From contig NZ_JAFFSU010000004.1 in assembly GCF_017948455.1 (NCBI RefSeq), forward strand, positions 62,001 to 126,000: a DNA stretch of 64,000 bases. The letters are read 5' to 3'. This stretch comes from Streptomyces sp. GESEQ-4 (lineage in GTDB: Bacteria > Actinomycetota > Actinomycetes > Streptomycetales > Streptomycetaceae). Positions within the stretch are counted from its first letter, which is position 1. Every line of letters starts with the position of its first letter. The notes under the pieces were generated by a model. It ran no database searches, was not told the DNA's origin, and saw only the letters and a program-made list of their open reading frames with translations. This document shows positions 45,577-54,551 of the stretch, piece after piece. A program made the translations under genes and the position numbers.

Positions 45577-46338
45577 CTACAGCACCTTCGACAGGAACGC
45601 CTGCGTCCGCTCGTGCTGCGGGTTCGTCAGGACCTCGCGCGGGTCGCCCGACTCGACGACCACGCCGCCGTCCATGAAGACCAGACTGTCGCCGACCTCG
45701 CGGGCGAAGCCCATCTCGTGGGTGACGACGACCATCGTCATACCGGACTCGGCGAGGTCGCGCATGACGTCGAGGACGTCGCCGACCAGCTCCGGGTCGA
45801 GGGCCGAGGTCGGCTCGTCGAAGAGCATCAGCTTCGGGTCCATCGCGAGGGCCCGGGCGATGGCGACGCGCTGCTGCTGTCCGCCGGAGAGCTGTGCGGG
45901 GTAGCCGGCGGCCTTGTCGGCGAGGCCGACGCGGTCCAGCAGCTCCCTCGCGCGTTCCTTGGCCTGGGTCCTGCTCGCCCCCTTGACCTGGACCGGCGCC
46001 TCCATGACGTTCTCCAGCGCCGTCATGTGCGGGAACAGGTTGAACCGCTGGAACACCATGCCGATGTCCCGTCGCTGTCGCGCGACCTCGCTGTCCTTGA
46101 GCTCGTACAGCTTGTCGCCCTTCTGCCGGTAACCGACCAGCTCTCCGTCGACGTACAGGCGACCGGAGTTGATCTTCTCCAGGTGGTTGATGCAGCGGAG
46201 GAAGGTCGACTTGCCGGAGCCGGAGGGGCCGATGAGGCAGAAGACCTCGCCGGACTTCACCTCCAGGTCGATGCCCTTGAGGACCTGAACGGGACCGAAG
46301 GACTTGTGGACGCCCTCGGCCCTCACCATGGCGGTCAT
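45577..46338 (-). CDS. Polar amino-acid ABC transporter, ATP-binding subunit
   Basis: The 253-residue ATPase has Walker [10 protein letters not shown], the signature [15 protein letters not shown], Walker [15 protein letters not shown] and the H-loop THEMGFA, and belongs to the GlnQ/HisP group. It starts at ATG 46338 ([15 protein letters not shown]), overlapping the permease stop by 4 bp; the longer open frame upstream is a shadow of the permease. It powers import of a polar amino acid such as glutamate, glutamine or aspartate. Confidence 0.94.
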   Translation of the reverse strand: MTAMVRAEGVHKSFGPVQVLKGIDLEVKSGEVFCLIGPSGSGKSTFLRCINHLEKINSGRLYVDGELVGYRQKGDKLYELKDSEVARQRRDIGMVFQRFNLFPHMTALENVMEAPVQVKGASRTQAKERARELLDRVGLADKAAGYPAQLSGGQQQRVAIARALAMDPKLMLFDEPTSALDPELVGDVLDVMRDLAESGMTMVVVTHEMGFAREVGDSLVFMDGGVVVESGDPREVLTNPQHERTQAFLSKVL

Positions 46339-47300
46339 ACCGACGTGCCCCTTTCGCGGCTGAAGGCCATCATGTTGACCTTGATCTTCTGCCACGGCGT
46401 GTTCGGCAGGTTCCGCGACGAGCCACGGGCGAAACGGCGCTCCAGGTAGTACTGGCCGACGCTGAAGACGCTCGTGATGACCAGGTACCAGATGCACGCC
46501 ACGAACAGCATCTCCATCACGGCGTACGACGTGGAGCCGATCGTGGAGGTGGCGCGCAGCAGTTCGTTGTACGTCACCGCGTACACCAGCGACGAGGTCT
46601 TCAACATGTTGATGAACTCGTTGCCGGTCGGCGGCACGATCACCCGCATCGCCTGCGGGATCACGATGCGGCGCAGCGTCTTCGCGTGGCTCATGCCGAG
46701 CGCGTGCGAGGCCTCGGTCTGGCCCTCGTCGACGGCCATCAGACCGGCACGGCAGATCTCCGCCATGTACGCCGCCTCGTTCAGACCCAGGCCCAGCAGG
46801 GCGGCCATGAACGGGGTCATGACGTCGACCATCTCGTCCTTGTAGATCGGACCGAGATTCAGCGTCGGGAAGATCAGCGCCAGGTTGAACCACAGCAGCA
46901 GCTGGACATAGACCGGCGTACCGCGGAAGAACCAGATGTAGACCCAGGCGACCCAGCTGGTCACCGGGTTCTTGGAGAGCCGCATCACGGCCAGGACGAT
47001 GCCCAGGACCACGCCCATGATCATCGCCAGGACGCTGATCAGCAGGGTGCGGCCGGCGCCCGCGAGGACCGTGGAGTCGAAGACGTAGTCGCCGACGGCG
47101 TGCCACTGGATCTTCTCGGCGCTGGCGAACGCGTTGATCAGCAGGGCCACCAGCGCCAGCACGACGGCACCGCTGACCCAGCGGCCGTAGTGCCGTACCG
47201 GAATGGCCTTGATCGCCTCGGGCGGGATCGCCCCGCCGCCCTTGGAGACGGCGGCCGACGGACTGGCGTCGGCCGGCTCCTTGTCGAACTTGTCAGTCAC
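46335..47300 (-). CDS. Polar amino-acid ABC transporter, permease subunit
   Basis: The 321-residue permease has a hydrophilic N-terminus of about 35 residues, five or six helices and the EAA-like loop [22 protein letters not shown], typical of HisM/GlnP permeases. It starts at GTG 47300, 31 bp after the binding-protein gene, and overlaps the ATPase gene. Only one permease gene is present, so a homodimer is likely. Confidence 0.93.
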   Translation of the reverse strand: MTDKFDKEPADASPSAAVSKGGGAIPPEAIKAIPVRHYGRWVSGAVVLALVALLINAFASAEKIQWHAVGDYVFDSTVLAGAGRTLLISVLAMIMGVVLGIVLAVMRLSKNPVTSWVAWVYIWFFRGTPVYVQLLLWFNLALIFPTLNLGPIYKDEMVDVMTPFMAALLGLGLNEAAYMAEICRAGLMAVDEGQTEASHALGMSHAKTLRRIVIPQAMRVIVPPTGNEFINMLKTSSLVYAVTYNELLRATSTIGSTSYAVMEMLFVACIWYLVITSVFSVGQYYLERRFARGSSRNLPNTPWQKIKVNMMAFSRERGTSV

Positions 47301-47331
47301 GGTGACTGCCCTTCAGTCTTGCCCGGGCCGG

Positions 47332-48297
47332 TCACTTGCCGCCGTTGATCGCGGCCTTGTCGATCGCGCCGGTCTCGGCGCCCCACTTCTCGAGGATCTT
47401 CTTGTACGTGCCGTCCTCGATGATGGCGTTGACGGCCTCTTCGAGGGCCGCGGTGAGCTCCTTGTTGTCCTTGTTCACCGCGATGCCGAACGGACCGGCG
47501 TCGACCTGCTCGCCGACGACCTCGAAGTCGTTGCCGCCGCCGGCCTTGCGGGCCAGGTCGACGGCGACCGGGTAGTCGTTGACGCCCGCGACGGCGCCGC
47601 CCGACTTCACCCGGGTCTGGGCCTCGGTGTCGTTCTCGAACGGCTCGATGTTGATGGCCTTCTTGCCGCCGTCCGTGCACTTCTTGGACTGGTCCTTCAG
47701 CGCCTGCTCGTACGTCGTGCCGCGCTGCACGGCGGCCGTCTGGCCGCACAGGTCCTCGATCGAGTTGATGTTCTTCGGGTTGCCCTTCTGGACGTACACG
47801 GCGGTGCCGGCGACGAAGTAGTCGACGAAGTCGACACCCGGGCCGAGCTTCTTGCCCTTGTCGTCCAGGCCCTCCTGTCGCTGCTTGTTGTCCGTGATGG
47901 AGGACATGGCGACGTCGTAGCGGCCGGAGTTCAGCGCGGTGATCAGGCCGTCGAAGGAGCCGGAGGTGAACTGGAACTCCACGCCCAGCTTCTCGCCCAG
48001 CGCGGCGGCGATGTCGGGGTCGACGCCGACGATCTTGCCGCCCTCCTGGTACTCCATCGGGGCGTACTCGGCGTTGGTACCGGCCTTGATGACACCCGCG
48101 TCCTGGATCTTCTTGGGCAGCTTGTCGAACAGCGGGGCGGAGCTGGACTTCTCTGTCTCCTTCGCGCCCTCGCTGCTGCCGTTGTCCGTCTGGTCACCGC
48201 AGCCGGTGAGCAGTAGTGCGCCTGCGACCGCGATCGAGCCGACCGCTGCCAGGCGGGAGCGCGTGGCGGTCGTGCGACGGGTGGAGCGTGCGGTCAT
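47332..48297 (-). CDS. Polar amino-acid ABC transporter, substrate-binding lipoprotein
   Basis: The 321-residue family-3 binding protein starts at ATG 48297 behind GGAGGAAC; the frame is open to 48633 but is not coding there. The lipoprotein signal ends in LTGC (Cys33). The ligand core shows KIVGVDPDIAAALGEKLG and the loop DVAMSSITDNKQRQEGLD. It is the first gene of the three-gene importer. The ligand cannot be fixed from sequence alone. Confidence 0.93.
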   Translation of the reverse strand: MTARSTRRTTATRSRLAAVGSIAVAGALLLTGCGDQTDNGSSEGAKETEKSSSAPLFDKLPKKIQDAGVIKAGTNAEYAPMEYQEGGKIVGVDPDIAAALGEKLGVEFQFTSGSFDGLITALNSGRYDVAMSSITDNKQRQEGLDDKGKKLGPGVDFVDYFVAGTAVYVQKGNPKNINSIEDLCGQTAAVQRGTTYEQALKDQSKKCTDGGKKAINIEPFENDTEAQTRVKSGGAVAGVNDYPVAVDLARKAGGGNDFEVVGEQVDAGPFGIAVNKDNKELTAALEEAVNAIIEDGTYKKILEKWGAETGAIDKAAINGGK

Positions 48298-48856
48298 GGT
48301 GGGTTCCTCCGGCGGATGGGTGGAGTTGCCGATGGGGCGGACGGCTGCCGAGGGACTCGGTAGTCGTCTGGGTCTTGGGTCGACCAGAGCACACCGATCG
48401 ACGAGAGCACTCGCCTTCGAGTGTCGCGACCTTGTGTGATTACGGCATCTTGCCATTCGGACTACGCCATTCAGGGCGCACCTCATGTCAAAATCGGATA
48501 ACGGGTGACCCCCGAACCGCCCCAGGTCGGACATCAGGGCCGGACCTTCTGCGGGAATCCCTCGTTCCGGCCGGAAGATCTTCGGTGTCAAGCGGTGGTC
48601 CAGGACTTGTCCGCATATTGAGTCATGAGTCATGTCACCGGCATGTGACCTTCGCGTTGGGGACTCGTCGTCGGCACCGTCCGTCCGGTAAGAAGGGTCT
48701 TTACACCCCTCATCCGGGGCTCAGGGCGCGTGTGCGGCGCGCCCGTCGCGTAGGTGCCCGTACGCATCACCTGACAAGGGCCTTACGCGGTGCCCGCCCG
48801 CTCCTCAACCAGGAGTGGCCACCCTCAAACCATGAAGACCTAAGGGGTAAACCAAC
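48298..48856. other. 559-bp divergent upstream region
   Basis: No gene was found between the ABC importer (leftward) and the malic enzyme (rightward). Visible features are a minus-strand TTGACA (about 48488) without a matching -10; a direct repeat GCCATTC-n10-GCCATTC (about 48452-48472); and CATGTCACCGG/CATGTGACCTT (48631-48652), an 11-bp spaced repeat that also forms inverted GTCAC/GTGAC arms and could bind a regulator. Confidence 0.55.
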
Positions 48857-50080
48857 GTGGCAGCGGAGATCGTCAATCCTCGCAGCGACAGCACTACGGA
48901 CCAGGACGGAGGGGCCGAGCCCCTCGATTCGTTCGATCCGGCATTCGCGCTGCACCGCGGCGGCAAGATGGCCGTGCAGGCCACCGTTCCGGTCCGGGAC
49001 AAGGACGACCTGTCCCTCGCGTACACGCCAGGCGTCGCCCGCGTGTGCACCGCCATCGCCGAGCAGCCGGAACTGGTCCACGACTACACGTGGAAGTCGT
49101 CCGTGGTCGCGGTGGTGACCGACGGTACGGCCGTTCTCGGGCTCGGTGACATCGGGCCGGAGGCCTCCCTTCCAGTGATGGAGGGCAAGGCGATTCTGTT
49201 CAAGCAGTTCGGGGGCGTCGACGCGGTCCCGATCGCGCTGGACTGCACCGGTGTCGAGGAGATCATCGAGACCGTGGTGCGGCTCGCGCCGTCGTTCGGC
49301 GGCGTGAACCTGGAGGACATCTCGGCGCCCCGGTGCTTCGAGATCGAGCGGCGGCTGCAGGAGCGGCTGGACATCCCGGTCTTCCACGACGACCAGCACG
49401 GTACGGCGGTCGTGACGCTGGCGGCCCTGCGGAACGCCGCGCGGCTGACGGGCAAGGGGCTCGATGAGCTCCGTGCCGTCATCTCCGGCGCCGGGGCCGC
49501 GGGTGTCGCCATCGCGAAGATGCTGGTCGAGGCCGGTATCGGGGACGTCGCGGTGGCCGACCGCAAGGGCGTCGTCTCCGGTGACCGGGACGATCTGACG
49601 CCCGTCAAGCGGGAACTGGCCGAACTGACGAACAAGGCCGGGATCACCGGGTCGCTGGAGGCGGCGCTGGAAGGCGCGGACGTCTTCATCGGGGTCTCCG
49701 GCGGTACGGTTCCGGAGGCGGCGGTCGCTTCCATGGCCGAGGGCGCGTTCGTGTTCGCCATGGCCAACCCGAACCCCGAGGTGCACCCGGATGTGGCGCA
49801 CAAGTACGCGGCGGTCGTGGCGACCGGGCGCTCGGACTTCCCGAACCAGATCAACAACGTGCTGGCGTTCCCGGGGATCTTCGCGGGCGCGCTGCAGGTG
49901 CGGGCGTCCCGGATCACCGAGGGCATGAAGCTGGCGGCCGCCGAGGCGCTGGCCGCGGTGGTCGGGGACGACCTCGCCGCCGACTACGTGATTCCGTCGC
50001 CCTTCGACGAGCGGGTCGCCCCCGCGGTGACCGCGGCGGTGGCCGCGGCTGCGCGGGCCGAGGGCGTGGCTCGTCGCTGA
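48857..50080 (+). CDS. Malic enzyme (NAD(P)-dependent malate oxidoreductase, decarboxylating)
   Basis: The 407-residue enzyme converts malate to pyruvate and CO2 with reduction of NAD(P). The Tyr/Lys catalytic region is in LSLAYTPGVARVC and PVMEGKAILFKQFGG; the metal ligands are in NLEDISAPRCFEIE and FHDDQHGTA; the dinucleotide fold is ISGAGAAGVAIAKML. It is the short bacterial form without the phosphotransacetylase tail. The homologue at this position in S. coelicolor is, from memory, the NADP-preferring one. The GTG start at 48857 follows AAGGGG. Confidence 0.94.
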   Translation: MAAEIVNPRSDSTTDQDGGAEPLDSFDPAFALHRGGKMAVQATVPVRDKDDLSLAYTPGVARVCTAIAEQPELVHDYTWKSSVVAVVTDGTAVLGLGDIGPEASLPVMEGKAILFKQFGGVDAVPIALDCTGVEEIIETVVRLAPSFGGVNLEDISAPRCFEIERRLQERLDIPVFHDDQHGTAVVTLAALRNAARLTGKGLDELRAVISGAGAAGVAIAKMLVEAGIGDVAVADRKGVVSGDRDDLTPVKRELAELTNKAGITGSLEAALEGADVFIGVSGGTVPEAAVASMAEGAFVFAMANPNPEVHPDVAHKYAAVVATGRSDFPNQINNVLAFPGIFAGALQVRASRITEGMKLAAAEALAAVVGDDLAADYVIPSPFDERVAPAVTAAVAAAARAEGVARR

Positions 50081-50097
50081 GGCAGGTGTGAGGTGGT

Positions 50098-50155
50098 GGC
50101 CCCGTCCGGTTGGGCGGGGTCATTTCTTTGCCGGTCGTGTTCTTTGCCGGTCGTG
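50098..50155 (+). terminator. Terminator of the malic enzyme gene, followed by a tandem repeat
   Basis: A GGCCCCG/CGGGGTC stem (50098-50121) followed by ATTTCTTTG is a good intrinsic terminator. Directly after it, TTCTTTGCCGGTCGTG occurs twice in perfect tandem (50124-50139 and 50140-50155). The remaining gap to 50308 holds no gene. Confidence 0.75.
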
Positions 50156-50308
50156 GGCCGCTATCGCTTTTCTTTACCTGCTCGTGCGGCCGTTCGGGTG
50201 GTTGCGGGGTGCCGCCGCGCCACACGTCCGTGCGCGTTCGTGCAAGAGGGCAAGTGTCACAGGGCCCTGTTGTTCCGTGGGCCCCGCACGCCCCCTATCG
50301 TCGAGCCC

Positions 50309-51274
50309 ATGTTCGCCGCATACGCTGCCCGAATCGACCGTGACCAGCCGCTGACCGGCCTGGAGTTGGGGGAGCGTCCGGCTCCCGAGGCTCGTGCCGG
50401 CTGGAGCGTCGTCAACGTCAGAGCCGCCTCTCTCAACCATCACGACCTGTGGTCCCTGCGGGGCGTTGGCCTCAAGGACGACCTGCTGCCGATGATCCTC
50501 GGATGCGACGCCGCGGGTGTGGACGAGGACGGCAACGAGGTCGTGCTGCACTCCGTCATCGGTCAGAGCGGGCACGGGGTCGGCCCCAAGGAGCCGCGCT
50601 CCATCCTCACCGAGCGGTACCAGGGAACCTTCGCCGAGCAGGTCGCCGTACCGACGTGGAATGTGCTGCCGAAGCCCAAAGAGCTGTCCTTCGAGGAGGC
50701 CGCCTGTCTGCCGACGGCCTGGCTGACGGCGTATCGGATGCTGTTCACCAATGCCGGGGTGCGGCCGGGGGACTCCGTGCTCGTGCAGGGGGCCGGCGGC
50801 GGGGTCGCCACGGCCGCGATCGTGCTGGGGAAGGCGGCGGGGCTTCGGGTCTTCGCCACCAGCCGGGACGAGGCCAAGCGGAAGCGGGCCGTGGAGCTGG
50901 GGGCGGTGGAGGCCGTGGAGTCGGGGGCTCGGCTGCCGCAGCGGGTCGACGCCGTGATCGAGACCGTGGGCGCCGCCACCTGGTCGCATTCCGTGAAGTC
51001 GCTGCGGCCGGGGGGCACTCTCGTCATCTCCGGTGCGACGAGCGGTGACCGTCCCTCGCATGCCGAACTGACCCGGATCTTCTTCCTGGAGCTCAAGGTC
51101 GTGGGGTCGACGATGGGCACCAAGGACGAGCTGGAGGATCTGCTCTCCTTCTGTGCCGCCACGGGCGTGCGTCCCGTGATCGACGAGGTGCTTCCGCTGG
51201 ACCGCGCTCGCGAGGGCTTCGAACGGCTGGAGTCCGGTGAGCAGTTCGGCAAGGTCGTGTTCACGAACGGCTGA
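50309..51274 (+). CDS. Zinc-binding-dehydrogenase-family (MDR) oxidoreductase
   Basis: The 321-residue medium-chain reductase has the N-terminal GroES-like part (VNVRAASLNHHDLWSLRGVG) and a Rossmann domain with GAGGGVATAAIVLGKAAG. Zinc-ligand cysteines of alcohol dehydrogenases are missing, which points to a quinone-oxidoreductase-like, NADPH-dependent enzyme. It starts at ATG 50309 (MFAAYAARIDRDQPL). Confidence 0.88.
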   Translation: MFAAYAARIDRDQPLTGLELGERPAPEARAGWSVVNVRAASLNHHDLWSLRGVGLKDDLLPMILGCDAAGVDEDGNEVVLHSVIGQSGHGVGPKEPRSILTERYQGTFAEQVAVPTWNVLPKPKELSFEEAACLPTAWLTAYRMLFTNAGVRPGDSVLVQGAGGGVATAAIVLGKAAGLRVFATSRDEAKRKRAVELGAVEAVESGARLPQRVDAVIETVGAATWSHSVKSLRPGGTLVISGATSGDRPSHAELTRIFFLELKVVGSTMGTKDELEDLLSFCAATGVRPVIDEVLPLDRAREGFERLESGEQFGKVVFTNG

Positions 51275-51305
51275 CGGTTACTTCCCACTGCATTACTTCC
51301 CACTC

Positions 51306-51347
51306 CATGCCAAGGGCCGGCCCGGTATCGGGTCGGCCCTTGGCATG
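51306..51347. terminator. Long hairpin terminator
   Basis: An 18-bp stem (CATGCCAAGGGCCGGCCC against its complement, one mismatch) with a 6-base loop ends the dehydrogenase gene just before the next promoter. Confidence 0.9.
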
Positions 51348-51348
51348 C

Positions 51349-51391
51349 GTCAACCATGGTTGACAGGAGAGCGATGTCAACGTAGGTTGAC
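51349..51391 (+). promoter_or_regulatory. Promoter with two palindromic operators, leaderless transcript
   Basis: TTGACA (51360-51365), a 17-bp spacer and TAGGTT (51383-51388) form a near-consensus promoter. Two 16-bp palindromes, GTCAACCATGGTTGAC (51349-51364) and GTCAACGTAGGTTGAC (51376-51391), cover the -35 and the -10. The expected start point, about 51395, is the A of the ATG of the HTH gene, so the mRNA is probably leaderless. Confidence 0.85.
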
Positions 51392-51394
51392 GTC

Positions 51395-51604
51395 ATGACC
51401 GAAGCAACGGATCTCGCCGAGCGTGCGGGTGATCGCGACCCACGGGTCGGGCTGCGGGCCGTCGCCGCACTGCGCCGGCTGCTGGAGCAGCTGGAGGCGG
51501 TGCAGGTGCGCAGTGCGCGCAATCAGGGCTGGTCGTGGCAGGAGATCGCCGCGGAACTCGGTGTGAGCAGGCAGGCCGTGCACAAGAAGTACGGGAGGAA
51601 TTGA
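51395..51604 (+). CDS. Small helix-turn-helix regulator
   Basis: A 69-residue protein made of a short helical lead (RDPRVGLRAVAALRRLLEQLEAVQVRSARNQ) and one HTH (GWSWQEIAAELGVSRQAVHKKYGR). It probably binds the two GTCAAC-n4-GTTGAC palindromes that cover its own promoter. The stop codon overlaps the ATG of the Clp-N gene, so both are made together. The start has no ribosome binding site because the message appears leaderless. Confidence 0.87.
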   Translation: MTEATDLAERAGDRDPRVGLRAVAALRRLLEQLEAVQVRSARNQGWSWQEIAAELGVSRQAVHKKYGRN

Positions 51605-52170
51605 TGTTCGAGCGGTTTACGAAGGACGCCCGGGCAGTGGTGGAGTCGGCGGTCGGGCACGCCGAGCGGGAGGGGGCGTCGCACGTCGACACCGAGCACA
51701 TGCTGCTCGCCGTGCTGGACCGGGAGGGCAGCCGGGGCTCCTTCGCGCTGGCCTCGTGCCTCGACGACGGCCCGGACGGCAAGGAGTCGGTGCGGGGTGC
51801 CGTCATCGAGGCGCGGCGGCGGGGCGGGCTGTCGCGGGCCGACGCCGACGCGCTCGCGGGGCTGGGGATCGACGTCTCGGAGATCGTCGCCCGGGTCGAG
51901 GAGGTGCACGGCGTCGGGGCGATGTCCGGTGACCGGCGCGGCAAGGGGTGGTTCGGGCACCGCCCCTTCAGCCGGGGTGCCAAGGACACGCTCGTGGAGG
52001 CCCTGCGCGTCGCTACCGGGCACCGCGACCGGCACATCGGCGACGAGCACATCCTCCTCGCTCTCGCCGCCCGGCCCGGCGTCCCCGCCGAGGTCCTCGC
52101 CGATCACGGAGTGACGTACGAGGCGCTGACGCGTGTGCTGTACGGCGGGGGAGAGGCGAAGGCCGGCTGA
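51604..52170 (+). CDS. Clp N-terminal-domain protein (no ATPase)
   Basis: The 188-residue protein has two Clp-N repeats (MFERFTKDARAVVESAVGHA...HVDTEHMLLAVLD and FSRGAKDTLVEALRVATGHRD...IGDEHILLALAARPG) as in ClpA/ClpC, but no AAA+ domain. Such proteins may act as adaptors that bind Clp substrates or as stress sensors. The coupled HTH gene suggests a small self-regulated stress module. Confidence 0.9.
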   Translation: MFERFTKDARAVVESAVGHAEREGASHVDTEHMLLAVLDREGSRGSFALASCLDDGPDGKESVRGAVIEARRRGGLSRADADALAGLGIDVSEIVARVEEVHGVGAMSGDRRGKGWFGHRPFSRGAKDTLVEALRVATGHRDRHIGDEHILLALAARPGVPAEVLADHGVTYEALTRVLYGGGEAKAG

Positions 52171-52181
52171 CGGGCTGGGGC

Positions 52182-52206
52182 GGCCCGGCGTGGAGAGCGC
52201 CGGGCC
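52182..52206 (+). terminator. Hairpin terminator of the HTH/Clp-N operon
   Basis: A perfect 9-bp stem (GGCCCGGCG with CGCCGGGCC) and a 7-base loop directly after the Clp-N gene. Confidence 0.75.
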
Positions 52207-52247
52207 GGGCCGGGTGGGGCCGGGCGATCAAAGAGGGGCGTTTCCTT

Positions 52248-52282
52248 CGGCAGTGCGGCTGGTCCCGGTCGCCGCACTGCCG
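52248..52282 (-). terminator. Hairpin terminator of the DUF4097/PadR operon
   Basis: A perfect 12-bp stem (CGGCAGTGCGGC with its complement) and an 11-base loop, 13 bp beyond the PadR gene stop. Confidence 0.8.
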
Positions 52283-52295
52283 TACGCGCGTGAGG

Positions 52296-53402
52296 TCACC
52301 CCTTCGGTGTCCGCAGCAGCGCCCCGATATGTGCCGCCGCCGTCGACAAGTGGCGGCGGGTGTCGCGGAGTTGGTCGGCCGTGACGCCATGGTCGCGGGC
52401 CGCGTCGCGGATGTCGTCGCGGAAGCGGTCCAGCAGACGGTCGAGGTCGCGGGCCGGGTCGCCGGTGGGGGCCTCGTGGGCCCAGGAGGGTTCGAAGTCG
52501 GCCGGGAAGTCCTCCGGGGTGTCGGAGTACTCCGGCTCGGCGGGCTCCGACTTGGCGGACTCTGACTTGCCGGGCCCCGACTTGGCGGACTCCGATGTGG
52601 CGGTGCCGGTCCGGCCGAAACCGAAGTCCCTGCCGAACTCCTTGCCGTAGTCCTTCCCGAACTCGCCGAACTCCTTGGCCAGTTCCGTCAGGCCCTCGCG
52701 CACGCCCGTCGGCCAGTCGCCCCGCGCGAAGTGGTCCTGCACCTGCTCCTGGACCCGTCGGGCGATGCGCTGCACCTCTTCCTGGGCCTGCGCCCGGGCC
52801 CGGTCCTGGGCCTCCTTGGCCTGGCGCCGGGCCCGCTGGGCCTCCTCGCGGGCCCGGCGGCTCTCGTCCTTGGCCCGCCTGGCCTGCTCCTTCCACTCCT
52901 GCTTGACGCGACGCATCTCCTCCTTGGCCGCGCGCCAGGACTCGTTGTCCGCGTAGTCCGCGAAGTCGCCGAGCGGGCCGTCCTGTTCGACGTGTGCCTG
53001 GGTGCCGGTGCCCCGGCGGGCCTCGCTCGCCGCCGCTCGCATCTCGCGCCGCAGGTCGCCCGCCGCGCCGCGCACATCGGCCTGGATCTCGGCGGCGAGT
53101 TCCGCGACGGACTCCCGGATCTCCAGCTCCAGGTCGGCCAGTTCACCGCTGCGGTCGGCCAGTTCGGCGCGGCCCGCGTCCGTGATGGCGTACACCTTGC
53201 GGCCGCCCTCGGTGGTGTGGGTGACCAGGCCCTCGGCCTCCAGCTTGGCCAGGCGCGGGTAGACGGTGCCCGCCGAGGGGGCGTACAGGCCCTGGAAGCG
53301 GTCTTCTAGGAGCCGGATCACCTCGTAGCCGTGGCGCGGTGATTCGTCCAGCAGCTTCAGCAGGTAGAGGCGGAGGCGGCCGTGGGCGAAGACGGGAGGC
53401 AT
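52296..53402 (-). CDS. PadR-family regulator with long charged coiled-coil tail
   Basis: The 368-residue protein has a PadR winged helix (about residues 5-85: LRLYLLKLLDESPRHGYEVI... APSAGTVYPRLAKLEAEGLV) and then an unusually long tail. The tail contains a charged coiled coil (about 135-250, rich in RRAKEEAQRARRQAKEAQDR-like sequence), a low-complexity Glu/Ser/Pro part (ESAKS repeats), and a final helical piece. Normal PadR proteins are 110-180 residues. It starts at ATG 53402, one base after the DUF4097 stop, so the two are cotranscribed. Confidence 0.9.
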   Translation of the reverse strand: MPPVFAHGRLRLYLLKLLDESPRHGYEVIRLLEDRFQGLYAPSAGTVYPRLAKLEAEGLVTHTTEGGRKVYAITDAGRAELADRSGELADLELEIRESVAELAAEIQADVRGAAGDLRREMRAAASEARRGTGTQAHVEQDGPLGDFADYADNESWRAAKEEMRRVKQEWKEQARRAKDESRRAREEAQRARRQAKEAQDRARAQAQEEVQRIARRVQEQVQDHFARGDWPTGVREGLTELAKEFGEFGKDYGKEFGRDFGFGRTGTATSESAKSGPGKSESAKSEPAEPEYSDTPEDFPADFEPSWAHEAPTGDPARDLDRLLDRFRDDIRDAARDHGVTADQLRDTRRHLSTAAAHIGALLRTPKG

Positions 53403-53403
53403 G

Positions 53404-54405
53404 TCAGAGCACCTTCTTGTCGGTCGTGCCGTCGGTCGGGGCGCCGGTGGCGCCGGCGCCCGGACCGGAAACGGAATTGTCCCCCGAGTCATCGTGTGGA
53501 CGGTCCGCCGGGGTGCTCTGCTGCCCGTTCGCCGGGGCGTCGTCCCTCGGGACGTCCGCCGGTGCGGCCGGTGTGTCCCACGGCTCTTCCTCCTCGTCCT
53601 CCCTCGGCGGGCGGGGCAGCAGCGCGATGGAGCCGGAGACGGTGGTCGCACGCAGCTTGCCGTTGCCCGGGCCGAGGCGGCCGGTGATCTTGTGGGCGCC
53701 CCACTGGCCGTGGACGCGGAGTCCTTCGAAGGCGTTGGAGATCGTCCCGCTCGCGGTGTTCGCCTCGACCTCGGCGTCCGCCCGCTGCGGCAGCCGGATG
53801 GCGATCTCGCCGGAGACGCTGGTCAGCCGTACGTCGGTGGGGCCCTCGGGGTCCAGGTCGACGATCATGGAGCCGCTGACCGAGTCGGCACGCACGGAGG
53901 AACCCGAGCCCTCGACCACGGTGAGGTCGCCGGAGACCGAGTTGAAGCGCAGATCGCCGGTGACGGCCTGGGCCTCCAGATTCCCGGAGACCGTGTCCGC
54001 GCGGACCGGGCCGGAGAGCCGGACGAGGGCGGTGTCGCCGTGGACGCCCTTCACCACCGAAGGCCCGTCGATCCCCGAGACGACCGCGCCCGCGCCGACC
54101 ACCCCCACCTCCACGCGTGTGGACGCCGGAACGGCCAGGGAGACCACGGCACTGCGGCGCCAGCCCTTGCGGTCCAGCCACTTGAGGAAGCCCTTCCAGG
54201 GCAGGTCGTCGTACGCCACCGTCAGCGTGCCGTCCTGCTGGGTGACCATCAGGGGCGGGCCCTCGATCTCGGAGACCTCCAGGCGGGCGGAACCCTCGTC
54301 CGTCCCCACGACGTTCACCGTTCCGTTGACGATGCGCACATGGAGCTCGCTCACCGGCTCGTCGAAGGTGAGCTTCCGGGGCTCGGTGACGGACCACTCG
54401 GACAT
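53404..54405 (-). CDS. DUF4097-family beta-solenoid protein
   Basis: The 333-residue protein has the repeated DUF4097 (adhesin-like) strands with the pattern V-x-G-D-(L/I)-x-x-x-S-V-S-G (for example LRFNSVSGDLTVVEGSG, RADSVSGSMIVDLDP). The last 70 residues are acidic and Pro-rich. No signal peptide is visible. The family is often encoded with PadR regulators and is thought to sit at the membrane or respond to envelope stress. The ATG at 54405 (MSEWSVTEPRKLTFDEP) is chosen over the longer open frame because the promoter lies in between. Confidence 0.88.
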   Translation of the reverse strand: MSEWSVTEPRKLTFDEPVSELHVRIVNGTVNVVGTDEGSARLEVSEIEGPPLMVTQQDGTLTVAYDDLPWKGFLKWLDRKGWRRSAVVSLAVPASTRVEVGVVGAGAVVSGIDGPSVVKGVHGDTALVRLSGPVRADTVSGNLEAQAVTGDLRFNSVSGDLTVVEGSGSSVRADSVSGSMIVDLDPEGPTDVRLTSVSGEIAIRLPQRADAEVEANTASGTISNAFEGLRVHGQWGAHKITGRLGPGNGKLRATTVSGSIALLPRPPREDEEEEPWDTPAAPADVPRDDAPANGQQSTPADRPHDDSGDNSVSGPGAGATGAPTDGTTDKKVL

Positions 54406-54419
54406 GGTGCAGACCTCCT

Positions 54420-54482
54420 CGCGGCGACGCGTCATATCGCGTCTCTTGCTATTCAAGATATATCGCGGATGAGGAAAGTCAA
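54420..54482 (-). promoter_or_regulatory. Promoter of the DUF4097/PadR operon with repeats
   Basis: On the minus strand TTGACT (54482-54477), a 16-bp spacer and TATCTT (54460-54455) form a promoter. TATCGCG occurs at both ends of the element, and TCTTGCTATTCAAGA is an inverted repeat between them; these AT-rich palindromes could be the PadR binding site. Confidence 0.65.
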
Positions 54483-54551
54483 GACACTCGTTCTGGGGAT
54501 GCATGCGCCCTCAAAATGCCTAAACGGAGCGAATCGGCCTAACGTGTGATC

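Noticed and set aside
46339..47106. N-terminal extension of the ABC ATPase frame
   Set aside because: It is the other-frame shadow of the permease; the ATG at 46338 gives the normal family start.
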